The notes beneath the pieces were generated by a model. The model was not told the DNA's origin. It saw only the letters and a program-made list of their open reading frames with translations, and ran no database searches. Shown piece after piece: positions 1-7,635 of a stretch of 64,000 bases of DNA. Positions within the stretch are counted from its first letter, which is position 1. Every line of letters begins with the position of its first letter. Position numbers and translations under genes: made by a program. This DNA comes from Tractidigestivibacter scatoligenes. GTDB taxonomy: Bacteria; Actinomycetota; Coriobacteriia; Coriobacteriales; Atopobiaceae. Location: positions 930,001 to 994,000 of the forward strand of contig NZ_LOJF01000001.1 in NCBI RefSeq assembly GCF_001494635.1. Direction: 5' to 3'.

Positions 1-1
1 C

Positions 2-907
2 GCCGTGAGTCGCTACGGCGTGGTTGCCTTTGGCTCCTCGCTCGACCAGGTTGGACCCTTTGGCCGTAGCGTGGAGGACGTGGCCCTTGCCATGAACGCC
101 CTCACCGCTGCCGGCCGTGACCCGTATGACTCCACGAGCCAGCCCTGCGCCGTCGACTTCCTCGAGCACCTCGAAGATCCCGTCGAGGGTATGCGCGTGG
201 GCGTGGTGCCCGCGCTCATGGAGGCCGCCGGCCTCACGACGGAGGTCCGCGCGGCCGTGGAAGGTGCGGCGAAGGCTCTTGAGAACGCCGGCGCCGAGCT
301 GGTCGAGGTCGACCTCCCCAACATCAAGTCCGCAATCGCCGCATACTACGTGATCGCGCCGTGCGAGGCCTTCTCCAACCTCGCCCGCTTTGACGGCGTG
401 CGCTACGGCTACCAGGAGGAGGGGTGCCTCTCGCTTGCCGAGCAAACGTCCAAGAGCCGCGCGCACGGCTTTGGCGAGGAGGCCAAGCGCCGTCAGATGC
501 TGGGGGCCTACCTTCTCTCCAGCGGCGTCTACGACAAGTACTACTACCCGGCGCAGCAGGTGCGCACCCTCATCACGCAGGACTACAAGCGCGCATACGA
601 GCAGTGCGACGTCATTCTCATGCCCGCCTCGCCGCGCACGGCGTTCAAGTTTGGCGAGATGAGCGACCCCACGCAGATGTACGCCTCGGACATGTTCACC
701 ATCTCGAACAACATTGCCGGCAACGGCGGCATCTCGGTGCCGCTGGGCCTGGGGGCAGAGTCCCACCTGCCCGTCTCGGTCCAGCTGCAGGGGCCAGCCT
801 TCTCAGACCGCAAGCTCCTGCGCTTTGCTCGCGCCGTCGAGAAGTCCTTCTCCGCGCGCGGTGCCGTTGCGCCCGAGTTTGCCGGGAAGGGGGGTGAGCT
901 CTCGTGA
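2..907 (+). CDS. gatA: Aspartyl/glutamyl-tRNA amidotransferase subunit A, C-terminal part (5' end outside window)
   Basis: GatA is the glutaminase half of GatCAB, which converts misacylated Glu-tRNA(Gln) or Asp-tRNA(Asn) to the cognate amide form; ammonia released here is channelled to GatB. The frame is open to the left edge, so about 300 C-terminal residues are seen. They begin just after the amidase-signature core, so the Lys/Ser/Ser catalytic residues lie upstream. SSLDQVGPFGR and the late SVPLGLG stretch are typical of GatA. The stop overlaps the GTG start of gatB by 4 bp (GTGA), showing one operon; gatC is presumably just upstream. Confidence 0.95.
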   Translation, partial: AVSRYGVVAFGSSLDQVGPFGRSVEDVALAMNALTAAGRDPYDSTSQPCAVDFLEHLEDPVEGMRVGVVPALMEAAGLTTEVRAAVEGAAKALENAGAELVEVDLPNIKSAIAAYYVIAPCEAFSNLARFDGVRYGYQEEGCLSLAEQTSKSRAHGFGEEAKRRQMLGAYLLSSGVYDKYYYPAQQVRTLITQDYKRAYEQCDVILMPASPRTAFKFGEMSDPTQMYASDMFTISNNIAGNGGISVPLGLGAESHLPVSVQLQGPAFSDRKLLRFARAVEKSFSARGAVAPEFAGKGGELS

Positions 908-2439
908 AGAAGCTCGCCGAGGTTCTGAAGGACTGGGAGGCCGTCATTGGTCTTGAGGTCCACACCGAGCTCACCACGCTCGAAACCAAGATGTTCTGCA
1001 ACTGCAAGAACACGCACGACGACCCGCCCAACACCAACGTCTGCCCCGTGTGCCTGGGCATGCCGGGCGCGCTGCCGGTGCCCAACCGTGCGGCCATCCA
1101 GTCCATCGTGATGGCGGGTCTGGCCACAAACTGCCAGATCATGCGCCACTCGATGTTCTACCGCAAGCACTACTTCTATCCCGACATGGCCAAGAACTTC
1201 CAGACCACGCAGGGGCCGGTGGCCTTCTGCATGCACGGGCACCTTGACCTGGAGGTCTCCGGCGAGGGCGCGGCCGAGCGCCCGGCCTGGGAAGACGTGG
1301 CGGGCGACGGCGAGACGCCCATCTCGCGCGAGAAGGACGGCTCCTACGTGGCGCCCATCCGCATCCTGCGCATCCACATGGAGGAGGACGCCGCCAAGAT
1401 GGTGCACGTGGGCGGCGAGGAGGGCCGCATCACCGCGGCCACCGAGAGCCTCATCGACTACAACCGCTGCGGCACGCCGCTGATCGAGCTGGTCACCGAG
1501 CCCGACCTGCGCACGCCCGAGGAGGCCCGTCTCTTCATGGAGAAGCTGCAGCAGACGTTCAAGACGCTCGGCATCTCCGACTGCTCGCTGGAGAACGGCT
1601 CCATGCGCTGCGACGGCAACATCAGCCTGCGTCGCCGCGGCGAGACGCGCCTGGGCACCAAGACCGAGATGAAGAACATCAACTCGTTCAAGAGCCTGCA
1701 CGACGCGCTTGAGTACGAGATCTGCCGCCAGGCCGAGGTGCTCGAGGAGGGCGGCATCATCTACCAGGAGACGCGTCACTGGGAGCCCAGCCGTCGTCGC
1801 ACCGTGGTGATGCGCGTGAAGGAGACGGCGGACGACTACCGCTTGTTCCCCGACCCTGACCTGGCGCCATTCGACCTCACCGACGACTTCATCGAGGAGG
1901 CGCGCGAGAAGATCCCGGAGCTGCCGGACGCCAAGCGCGACCGCTACATGCACGACTACGGCCTGAAGCGCGCCGACGCCGCCCAGCTTGCGGGCGACCC
2001 TGCCGTCGCTGACTTCTTCGAGAAGGCGCTCGAGGGCGCGCCTAAGAAGGCCGTGGCAACCATCGCCAACGTGATGGTGAACCTTGCACCGAGCTTCGAC
2101 GCGCTTTCGCCCGCGCAGGTGCGGAGCATCTCCGGACTTCTCGCCGAGGACGCCATCACGTTTGCGCAGGCACGCGAGGTGCTCGAGGCCGTCAACGGCA
2201 CCGAGAAGGACCCGGAGCGCGTGGTGGACGAGCGTGGCATGCGCCAGGTGACGGATACGGCAGCGCTCGAGCCCATCGTGGACGAGGTGCTGGCGCGCTG
2301 TACCGATCAGGTCCAGCAGTATCACGATGGCAACAAGAAGGTCGTGGGCTACCTGGTGGGGCAGTGCATGAAGGCGTCGAAGGGCTCGGGCAACCCCAAG
2401 CTGTTCAACAAGCTGCTCACCGCGCGCCTCGAGGCATGA
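904..2439 (+). CDS. gatB: Aspartyl/glutamyl-tRNA amidotransferase subunit B
   Basis: GatB binds the misacylated tRNA, activates its side-chain carboxylate with ATP and amidates it with ammonia from GatA. The protein is 511 aa, slightly longer than the usual ~480. Near the N terminus the hallmark IGLEVHTEL is followed by the zinc-site region with CNCKN and CPVCLG; KNINSF and the YRLFPDPDL motif follow, and the C-terminal ~150 residues form the helical YqeY-like tail that grips tRNA. An insertion around residues 115-150 (acidic, charged) may explain the extra length. It starts with GTG inside the gatA stop and its own TGA overlaps the next ATG. Confidence 0.96.
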   Translation: MKKLAEVLKDWEAVIGLEVHTELTTLETKMFCNCKNTHDDPPNTNVCPVCLGMPGALPVPNRAAIQSIVMAGLATNCQIMRHSMFYRKHYFYPDMAKNFQTTQGPVAFCMHGHLDLEVSGEGAAERPAWEDVAGDGETPISREKDGSYVAPIRILRIHMEEDAAKMVHVGGEEGRITAATESLIDYNRCGTPLIELVTEPDLRTPEEARLFMEKLQQTFKTLGISDCSLENGSMRCDGNISLRRRGETRLGTKTEMKNINSFKSLHDALEYEICRQAEVLEEGGIIYQETRHWEPSRRRTVVMRVKETADDYRLFPDPDLAPFDLTDDFIEEAREKIPELPDAKRDRYMHDYGLKRADAAQLAGDPAVADFFEKALEGAPKKAVATIANVMVNLAPSFDALSPAQVRSISGLLAEDAITFAQAREVLEAVNGTEKDPERVVDERGMRQVTDTAALEPIVDEVLARCTDQVQQYHDGNKKVVGYLVGQCMKASKGSGNPKLFNKLLTARLEA

Positions 2440-3047
2440 TTGACGAAGGGACCATCGCAGCGGCTGCCGCGTACGCGCGCGATCTCCTTGCGGGGGATGC
2501 GTCCGGCCATGGGGCGGACCATGCCCTGCGAGTTTGTCGCAACGCTGCGGCCATCGCTCGCAGCGAGGGGGCGGACGTCGGCGTCTGCAGGCTTGCGGCG
2601 CTGCTGCACGACGTGGACGACCACAAGCTCTTTCCCGGGACGAGCGCGTCGCTGGCCCACGCGGTCTCTTTCCTGGATGCCCAGGGTGTTGAGGGGGAAG
2701 AGAGGCACCGCGTCTGCCAGGCCATACGGGAGGTCTCCTTCTTCGCCAACGGGATAGAGCCCCCAAGCAGCCTTGAGGCGGCCTGCGTGCGCGACGCCGA
2801 TCGCCTGGACGCCATCGGCGCGATAGGCGTGGGCCGCGCTTTCGCCTTTGGCGGCGCGCATGGGCGGGCTCTCTGGGACGAGAGCGGAGAATGCCGCGAC
2901 ACTACGGTCGCGCACTTCGAGGATAAGCTCCTGCTACTCGCCGAGGGCATGAGCACGCAGGCCGGACGCCTTCTCGCGGCTGAGCGTGGGGCCTACCTCA
3001 AGGGGTTCTACGAGGAGTTTGTTGCCGAGTGGCGTGGGGAGCGCTGA
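2436..3047 (+). CDS. HD-domain phosphohydrolase
   Basis: A 203-aa HD-superfamily metal-dependent phosphohydrolase. The ATG overlaps the gatB stop by 4 bp; a longer reading from 2364 would run deep into gatB, so I prefer 2436. Visible metal-site motifs are HGADHALRV near residue 28, LLHDVDDHK near residue 60 (the HD doublet) and RDADRLDAIGAIGVGR in the middle, the arrangement of YedJ/YpgQ-type HD proteins that act on nucleotides or other phosphoesters. The substrate cannot be read from sequence. Translational coupling to gatB may simply be operon packing, or may point to a housekeeping role tied to tRNA or nucleotide metabolism. Confidence 0.85.
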   Translation: MIDEGTIAAAAAYARDLLAGDASGHGADHALRVCRNAAAIARSEGADVGVCRLAALLHDVDDHKLFPGTSASLAHAVSFLDAQGVEGEERHRVCQAIREVSFFANGIEPPSSLEAACVRDADRLDAIGAIGVGRAFAFGGAHGRALWDESGECRDTTVAHFEDKLLLLAEGMSTQAGRLLAAERGAYLKGFYEEFVAEWRGER

Positions 3048-3098
3048 GGCAGGCCGTCTCCGCCATGTCGTGGACAAAAGAGGCCGCCTCGGCGTGAC

Positions 3099-3290
3099 GA
3101 AAACCCGCGCTCAGGCGAGAAAACGGCGCCTGAGCGTGGGTTTTATATGGGAATCCGTACGAGACGTGCCTCCGGGCGTCAATATGGCGCCCGGAGGCAC
3201 GTTGCCGCAGCAATCACGTACAAGGATGCCACCCCGACGCCAAATTCTCGCCGGAGCGGCATTTCACGCAGAGAAGGTCGTTGCGCCTCT
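3099..3290. repeat. Array of hairpin repeat units (CGCAGCAA/ACGTAC family), locus 1
   Basis: Intergenic DNA between two convergent genes made of two or three tandem hairpin units. Unit 1 pairs AAACCCGCGCTCAGG with CCTGAGCGTGGGTTT; unit 2 pairs ACGTGCCTCCGGGCG with CGCCCGGAGGCACGT and is followed by the tail TTGCCGCAGCAATCACGTAC; a third unit is degenerate. The same layout (GC-rich stem, GGCG-loop-GCGCC centre, then CGCAGCAA and CGTAC) recurs near 11.4, 20.3, 28.4 and 54.9 kb. It looks like a REP-type interspersed element that could also end transcription from both sides. No matching transposase is in the window. Confidence 0.6.
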
Positions 3291-3300
3291 CGCCGTCGCG

Positions 3301-3681
3301 CTACTCCTCATCCTGCGCCAGCGGTGAGTCGCACTCCTCGCGCATGCGCTCGATCCTTCTCAGCAGGCTGTCCTTGTGGGGATAGGAGTGCGATTGGGCA
3401 ATGTCGTTGCTCTCGCTCGGATAGAAGCGGAAGAAGTAGTTGCCCGAGAGGGTCTGGAAGATGCGGTACTTCGGTGCGGGCAGGGACTGCCAGTCGAGCG
3501 ACGTCGTGTCCTCGACTGCTGCGTCCTTCGCGGTCTTGCGAATGCGATTGATGCCGTCAAGGCAATCGTCCTTGGATGGGAAGACCATGGACGTGGCGAC
3601 GATGTGACCGTTGCTCGCACACAGGTTGAAGAGGTACTTCCCTTCGTTCTCATTGAGTACGTACTGCCCCATACCAATCAC
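3301..3681 (-). CDS. DUF1508 (YegP-like) tandem-domain protein
   Basis: A 126-aa protein with two copies of the ~45-residue DUF1508 beta-beta-beta-alpha fold: residues ~12-50 (GKYLFNLCASNGHIVATS) and ~72-115 (YRIFQTLSGNYFFRFY). YegP-family proteins are widespread small cytosolic proteins of unknown biochemical function. The start is ambiguous between the first Met and the Met three codons later. It stands alone, convergent with the HD gene and separated from it by the hairpin array. Length and two-repeat architecture are normal. Confidence 0.8.
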   Translation of the reverse strand: MIGMGQYVLNENEGKYLFNLCASNGHIVATSMVFPSKDDCLDGINRIRKTAKDAAVEDTTSLDWQSLPAPKYRIFQTLSGNYFFRFYPSESNDIAQSHSYPHKDSLLRRIERMREECDSPLAQDEE

Positions 3682-3918
3682 CCCAAACGCTTGCGCCGGA
3701 TACTACTTTGGGCCAATAGGCCGTCGTTAGGGTATAGATTCCACTCCCATGTGGTAGCTAATGCGACCAAGGTGGCGAGCGGTCGCATTTGAGACGGAAT
3801 CGGCACTGATGTGTCGCTGCATCTGGCGAGAAGCCCGCCGCGGCGGCTTCGTCTCCATTGCGTTTCGCATTGGCGGGCAGTCGCGGCGCACGGAGTCGGC
3901 TGCCGTATAAATACCCCA

Positions 3919-4102
3919 GTGCAACACTAGGAATTAATCGGGCTCCCGCGGCAGCGGGGCCTGAAGAGACGGTGACCCGTAGGGGAGGCGCAGGAGTTGG
4001 AGAACCTCGTATACACGAGTGCGCTCGCTACCCGCGCCTGTTGCACGTTCACTGGCTGTCGCCGTTAGACACTCCTTTGGTCCAGCCCGGCTTGTTGGCT
4101 GG
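3919..4102 (+). promoter_or_regulatory. Candidate structured leader RNA with attenuator-like hairpin upstream of mccBA
   Basis: No convincing gene lies between 3682 and 4240, but the DNA is rich in nested complementary segments. GTGCAACA (3919-3926) pairs perfectly with TGTTGCAC (4039-4046), closing a domain that contains a hairpin at 3941-3961, ACGG/CCGT at 3969-3980, and a GGCGC/GCGCC stem (3987-3991 with 4034-4038) enclosing CTCGT-ATAC-ACGAG (4006-4019). Downstream, CCAGCC/GGCTGG (4082-4102) is followed by a short T run, and GGCTG at 4054-4058 could compete for CAGCC. This resembles an aptamer plus terminator/antiterminator. I could not match SAM-I, T-box or cobalamin consensus. It ends ~140 nt before the mccB start. 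Confidence 0.45.
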
Positions 4103-4240
4103 TGCCCCTTTTCCCAATCCATAGCACGTTGAACATGCGAGAAGGCCCTGGGCATGCGCCGGGGCTTGGCTCTGGTCTGTCATATTTGCGCAGGTAGTGA
4201 TGGGTGTTCCAACTGTGGCCACCCGAATAGGAGAGAAGCA

Positions 4241-5419
4241 ATGTCACAAGAGAAGCGTCCCGCCGCGCAGCACCTCTCGACGCGCCTCATCCACGCCGGA
4301 ACCACTACGGACCCAGCGACGGGCTCCGTGAACGTCCCCATCTACCAGACCTCGACGTACCGGCAGGTGGAGGTGGGCCGCACCGTCTCTGGCTGGGAGT
4401 ACTCCAGGACGGGTAACCCCACGCGCGCGGCGCTCGAGAGCCTCATCGCAGACCTCGAGGGCGGCGTCGTCGGCTTTGCCTTTGGCAGCGGAATGGCGGC
4501 CATCACAGCGGTCCTCTCGCTGCTGTCCCAGGGCGACGAGGTCATCATTCCCACCAACGTGTATGGTGGCACGTACCGCGTGCTCGATAAGGTCTTCAAC
4601 CACTTTGGCATCACGTACCGCATGGTCGACACCACCCAGCCTTATGAGTTCGAGCATGCCATTGGCCCTCGCACCAGGGCAGTGCTTGTCGAAAGCCCCG
4701 CTAACCCGCTCATGAGCGTCACCCACCTCGCGGCGATTGCCGACGTGGCTCGCGAGCATAACGTGCTCTCCGTTGTCGACAACACCTTCATGACGCCGTG
4801 GCTGCAGCGCCCGCTCGAGCTGGGTGCGGACATCGTCCTGCACTCGGCGACTAAGTACCTGGGCGGGCACTCGGATGTTGTCGCGGGCCTGGTGGTTGTG
4901 TCTACCAGCGAGCTGGCGGATCGTCTCGCCTTCATCCAGAACTCCACGGGAGGCGTCCTGGGCCCGCAGGACTCGTTCCTTCTCGTGCGCGGCATCAAGA
5001 CGCTGGGCGTGCGCATGGACCGGCACGTGGAGAACGCCCAGTACATTGCCGAGGCGCTTGCGAGAAACCCCGAGGTCTCGGCCGTGCACTACCCTGGCCT
5101 CCCGGACGACCCAGGCTACGAGGTCCAGCGCCGCCAGGCATCGGGTGCCGGGGCGATGATCTCGTTCGAGCTTGCGCCGGGCCACGACTACCGGGCGTTC
5201 TTCCGTTCGACGCGCCTGGTCGCGCTGGCCGAGAGCCTTGGCGGCGTTGAGTCTCTCGTCTGCCACCCGGCAACGATGACCCATGCGGCGATTCACGCGG
5301 AGGTGCGCGAGAAGGTCGGCATCACCGACGGCCTCATTCGCCTTTCCGTTGGCATTGAGGACAAGGACGACATTCTCGCAGACGTCGAGGGTGCCATCAC
5401 GGCAAGCAGGGAGGCCTAG
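4241..5419 (+). CDS. mccB: Cystathionine gamma-lyase/synthase-type PLP enzyme (MccB-like)
   Basis: A 392-aa Cys/Met-metabolism PLP enzyme (fold type I). The PLP lysine is K205 in HSATKYLGGHSD; SRTGNPTR near residue 49 and the SLGGVESL motif near the C terminus are family hallmarks. ATG 4241 is chosen because GGAGAG sits just upstream and homology begins there. The partner mccA two bases downstream suggests reverse transsulfuration (cystathionine to cysteine), as in the Bacillus mccA-mccB pair, but cystathionine gamma-synthase or homocysteine gamma-lyase activity cannot be excluded by sequence. It probably responds to a sulfur-related signal through the long structured leader. Confidence 0.88.
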   Translation: MSQEKRPAAQHLSTRLIHAGTTTDPATGSVNVPIYQTSTYRQVEVGRTVSGWEYSRTGNPTRAALESLIADLEGGVVGFAFGSGMAAITAVLSLLSQGDEVIIPTNVYGGTYRVLDKVFNHFGITYRMVDTTQPYEFEHAIGPRTRAVLVESPANPLMSVTHLAAIADVAREHNVLSVVDNTFMTPWLQRPLELGADIVLHSATKYLGGHSDVVAGLVVVSTSELADRLAFIQNSTGGVLGPQDSFLLVRGIKTLGVRMDRHVENAQYIAEALARNPEVSAVHYPGLPDDPGYEVQRRQASGAGAMISFELAPGHDYRAFFRSTRLVALAESLGGVESLVCHPATMTHAAIHAEVREKVGITDGLIRLSVGIEDKDDILADVEGAITASREA

Positions 5420-5421
5420 CC

Positions 5422-6348
5422 ATGCGTCACTACTATGACTCTGCCGAGGAGCTCGTGGGGAACACGCCGCTGCTCAAGCTCAACAACGTGGGCGCGCCCG
5501 AGGGCGTGGACATCTTCGCCAAGCTGGAGCTGTGGAATCCCGCCGGCTCGGTGAAGGACCGCGCCGGCCTCTACATGGTGCGCGCGGCGGAGGAGAAGGG
5601 CCTCCTCAAGCCCGGTTCTACCATCGTCGAGGGCACGGCGGGCAACATGGGGCTGGGCATCGCCTTCGCGGCTATCGGTCGCGGATATAACGTGGTCTTC
5701 GTGGTGCCCGAGAAGATCTCCGAGGAGAAGCAGACGCTCATGCGCGCCCTGGGAGCGCGCATCGTGAACACGCCGCGCGAGGGCGGCATGCTTGGGGCGG
5801 CGGCCAAGGCAGAGGAGCTTCTCGGCCAGATTCCCAACTCGATTGCGCTTCGTCAGTTCGAGAACGCGGCCAACCCGCAGGCGCACTACGAGACTACCGG
5901 TCCGGAGATCTGGCGCGACCTGGGTGGCAACGTTGACTACTTTGTTGCGGGGGCTGGTTCCGGTGGCACGTACACGGGCGTGGCTCGCTACCTCAAGGAG
6001 CAGAACCCTAGGATTGTGGGCGTGCTTGCGGACCCGGTGGGCTCGACCATGGGTGGCGGCGAGCACGGCGACTACGATATCGAGGGAATCGGTAACGACT
6101 TTGTGGCCAAGACCATGGACATGTCGCTGGTGGATCAGGTCATCAAGGTGACCGATGGCGAGGCCTTCTCGGCGTCGCGGCTCATCGCGCGGGTGGAGGG
6201 GATCTTTGCGGGCTCGTCCTCGGGCGCGGCGCTCTCTGCGAGCCTGACGCTTGTGGGTCGTCTTGCCGAGAAGGGCGAGCGCGCCACCATCGTGACGGTC
6301 TTTCCCGATCGCGGCGACCGGTACTTCTCGAAGGGACTGTACGCGTAG
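5422..6348 (+). CDS. mccA: Cysteine synthase/cystathionine beta-synthase family protein (MccA-like)
   Basis: A 308-aa fold-type II PLP enzyme. The PLP lysine is K45 in NPAGSVKDR; the substrate loop is EGTAGNMG rather than the TSGNTG of classical CysK, the change seen in MccA-type O-acetylserine-dependent cystathionine beta-synthases; GAGSGGTYTG binds the PLP phosphate. No C-terminal CBS domains. Paired with mccB (2-nt gap) it would make cystathionine from homocysteine and (O-acetyl)serine, giving the two-step homocysteine-to-cysteine route. Confidence 0.88.
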   Translation: MRHYYDSAEELVGNTPLLKLNNVGAPEGVDIFAKLELWNPAGSVKDRAGLYMVRAAEEKGLLKPGSTIVEGTAGNMGLGIAFAAIGRGYNVVFVVPEKISEEKQTLMRALGARIVNTPREGGMLGAAAKAEELLGQIPNSIALRQFENAANPQAHYETTGPEIWRDLGGNVDYFVAGAGSGGTYTGVARYLKEQNPRIVGVLADPVGSTMGGGEHGDYDIEGIGNDFVAKTMDMSLVDQVIKVTDGEAFSASRLIARVEGIFAGSSSGAALSASLTLVGRLAEKGERATIVTVFPDRGDRYFSKGLYA

Positions 6349-6476
6349 AAGGTCAGGGTGGTGCCGGGGGGTTGGTGCGCTGGCGCCGCCATGCCGCCGA
6401 TAGGCGCTTTTCTGCAACGGGCGCACTACAGACCTCTACTCCGGCGTCGTGGATAACCCCTGCTGGGTGGCCAAGT

Positions 6477-6626
6477 GCCCAAAATTTGCGGTTGCCGGTA
6501 AAAAATAGGGGTTACGCTTAGTATCACCCCGCTGGTGCCATTTACCTACCTGCGGTTCCGCAAAAGGTTAGAGTCTTCGTACTCGGCGATTCGCCCAAAA
6601 AGGGCCGGCAACCGCAAATTTTGGGC
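6477..6626. mobile_element. MITE-like inverted-repeat element, 150 bp, copy 1
   Basis: Bounded by perfect 22-bp inverted termini (GCCCAAAATTTGCGG... at 6477-6498 and its complement at 6605-6626). A second copy of exactly 150 bp lies in opposite orientation at 37249-37398; by hand count the 106-bp interiors are about 83% identical, including an unbroken run around CTACCTGCGGTTCCGCAAAA. No coding capacity. No clear target-site duplication. The conserved size and interior at two unlinked sites support a non-autonomous mobile element, although a conserved structured RNA is also possible. Confidence 0.65.
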
Positions 6627-6714
6627 AGAGGGGTTGTCCGACTGGCTCGCTTCCAGCTGCTTCCGTCTCGCTACGGCATGCGCCACCTCGAACTGGATAG
6701 ATGGTCCTCGTAGC

Positions 6715-6815
6715 AAACCTGCGGGTTAATAGCAGTCTGCTGCATATGCCATTGAGCAAACCCGCAGGTAGTTGGCTTAGGGCAGTTTTCGGGACTGCTA
6801 TTAAGCCGCAGGTTT
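6715..6815. mobile_element. MITE-like inverted-repeat element, 101 bp, copy 1
   Basis: Termini AAACCTGCGGGTTAATAGCA and its complement (one mismatch) enclose a 60-bp core with CCCGCAGGTAG. A second 101-bp copy lies at 20145-20245 with the termini AAACCTGCGGCTTAATAGCA; its core aligns in the inverted orientation. It sits 88 bp from the 150-bp element, so the 6349-6967 gap is essentially repeat DNA with no gene that I can see. Confidence 0.6.
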
Positions 6816-6967
6816 ACAGGAGGGGGCGAGAGGACGAGAGGAGGAGGGAGGGTGAGAAGGGGAGCAAATAGGGGGCGAGAAAGACAAGCGAGAAGCGACG
6901 AGAAAAGCGCCCGGGCCAGCGACTGACCCGGGCACCCGCAGGCGTAGTGGCTACATAACCCCGCGAC

Positions 6968-7606
6968 CTACCGTTCGGCCGCCTTTCGACCGGCGTCGAA
7001 CGCGGCAAGGTTCGCCTCGACGGTCTTTGGCGGCACACGGCGGCTGATGGCGTCGCGCCACTCGTCGACGGCAAAGGGGAGCGCCGTCGAGAGCGCGCCC
7101 ACCAGCACCACGTTGGTCGAGCGAGGGCTCCCCACGCCACGGGCAATCTCGCCGGCGTCGATGCGTACGGCGCCAATCTCGTCCAGGCGTGCGCCCACCC
7201 CCCGCGGCATCTGGGCGTTGCCAATGTTCACGGGTACGGGGGTGATGGTCTCATCGTTCACAAAGAGACGCCCGTCCTCCTTGAGGAACTGCTGGTTGCG
7301 CAGGGCCTCGATGGCCTCGAACGCCACAAGCACGTCGCCCGTACCCGGGTCGCAGACCATGGAGTCAACGTGCTCGCCCATGCGGATGATGGTCGAGACG
7401 GAGCCGCCTCGCTGGCTCATGCCGTGAATCTCGGAGACCTTAACGTCGAGGCCCGCCTCCGAGGCGGTCATGGCAAGGATGTTGCCGGCAAGGATTGTGC
7501 CCTGTCCGCCAACGCCTACGAGAAGGACGGTCATGGTGTGATCAAGATGCACGCGCTCGCCCATGTGGACGGTCGAGCTGGCTGCGGATGCTGTTGCGTG
7601 TGGCAT
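6968..7606 (-). CDS. iorB: Indolepyruvate:ferredoxin oxidoreductase, beta subunit
   Basis: A 212-aa pyruvate/ketoisovalerate oxidoreductase gamma-type subunit. With IorA it oxidatively decarboxylates aryl-2-keto acids (from Trp, Phe, Tyr) to arylacetyl-CoA, reducing ferredoxin. GVGGQGTILAG near residue 33 and EIHGMSQRGGSV near residue 60 are the family signatures. An upstream extension to 7696 would overlap iorA; ATG 7606 has GGGAGG 8-9 nt before it, so I choose it. It is the second gene of a minus-strand operon, 29 nt after iorA. Confidence 0.92.
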   Translation of the reverse strand: MPHATASAASSTVHMGERVHLDHTMTVLLVGVGGQGTILAGNILAMTASEAGLDVKVSEIHGMSQRGGSVSTIIRMGEHVDSMVCDPGTGDVLVAFEAIEALRNQQFLKEDGRLFVNDETITPVPVNIGNAQMPRGVGARLDEIGAVRIDAGEIARGVGSPRSTNVVLVGALSTALPFAVDEWRDAISRRVPPKTVEANLAAFDAGRKAAER

Positions 7607-7635
7607 GTGTTCTACCTCCCTTGCTCTGGGCCGGG

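Noticed and set aside
3727-4155. Small open frames on both strands in the mccB upstream region
   Set aside because: No ribosome sites, no domain similarity and Arg/Pro-rich composition; the region is better explained as structured leader.
3690-4240. T-box, SAM-I or cobalamin riboswitch before mccB
   Set aside because: I looked for the T-box antiterminator sequence, the SAM-I core and the B12 box and found none in convincing form, so the structure is reported as unidentified.
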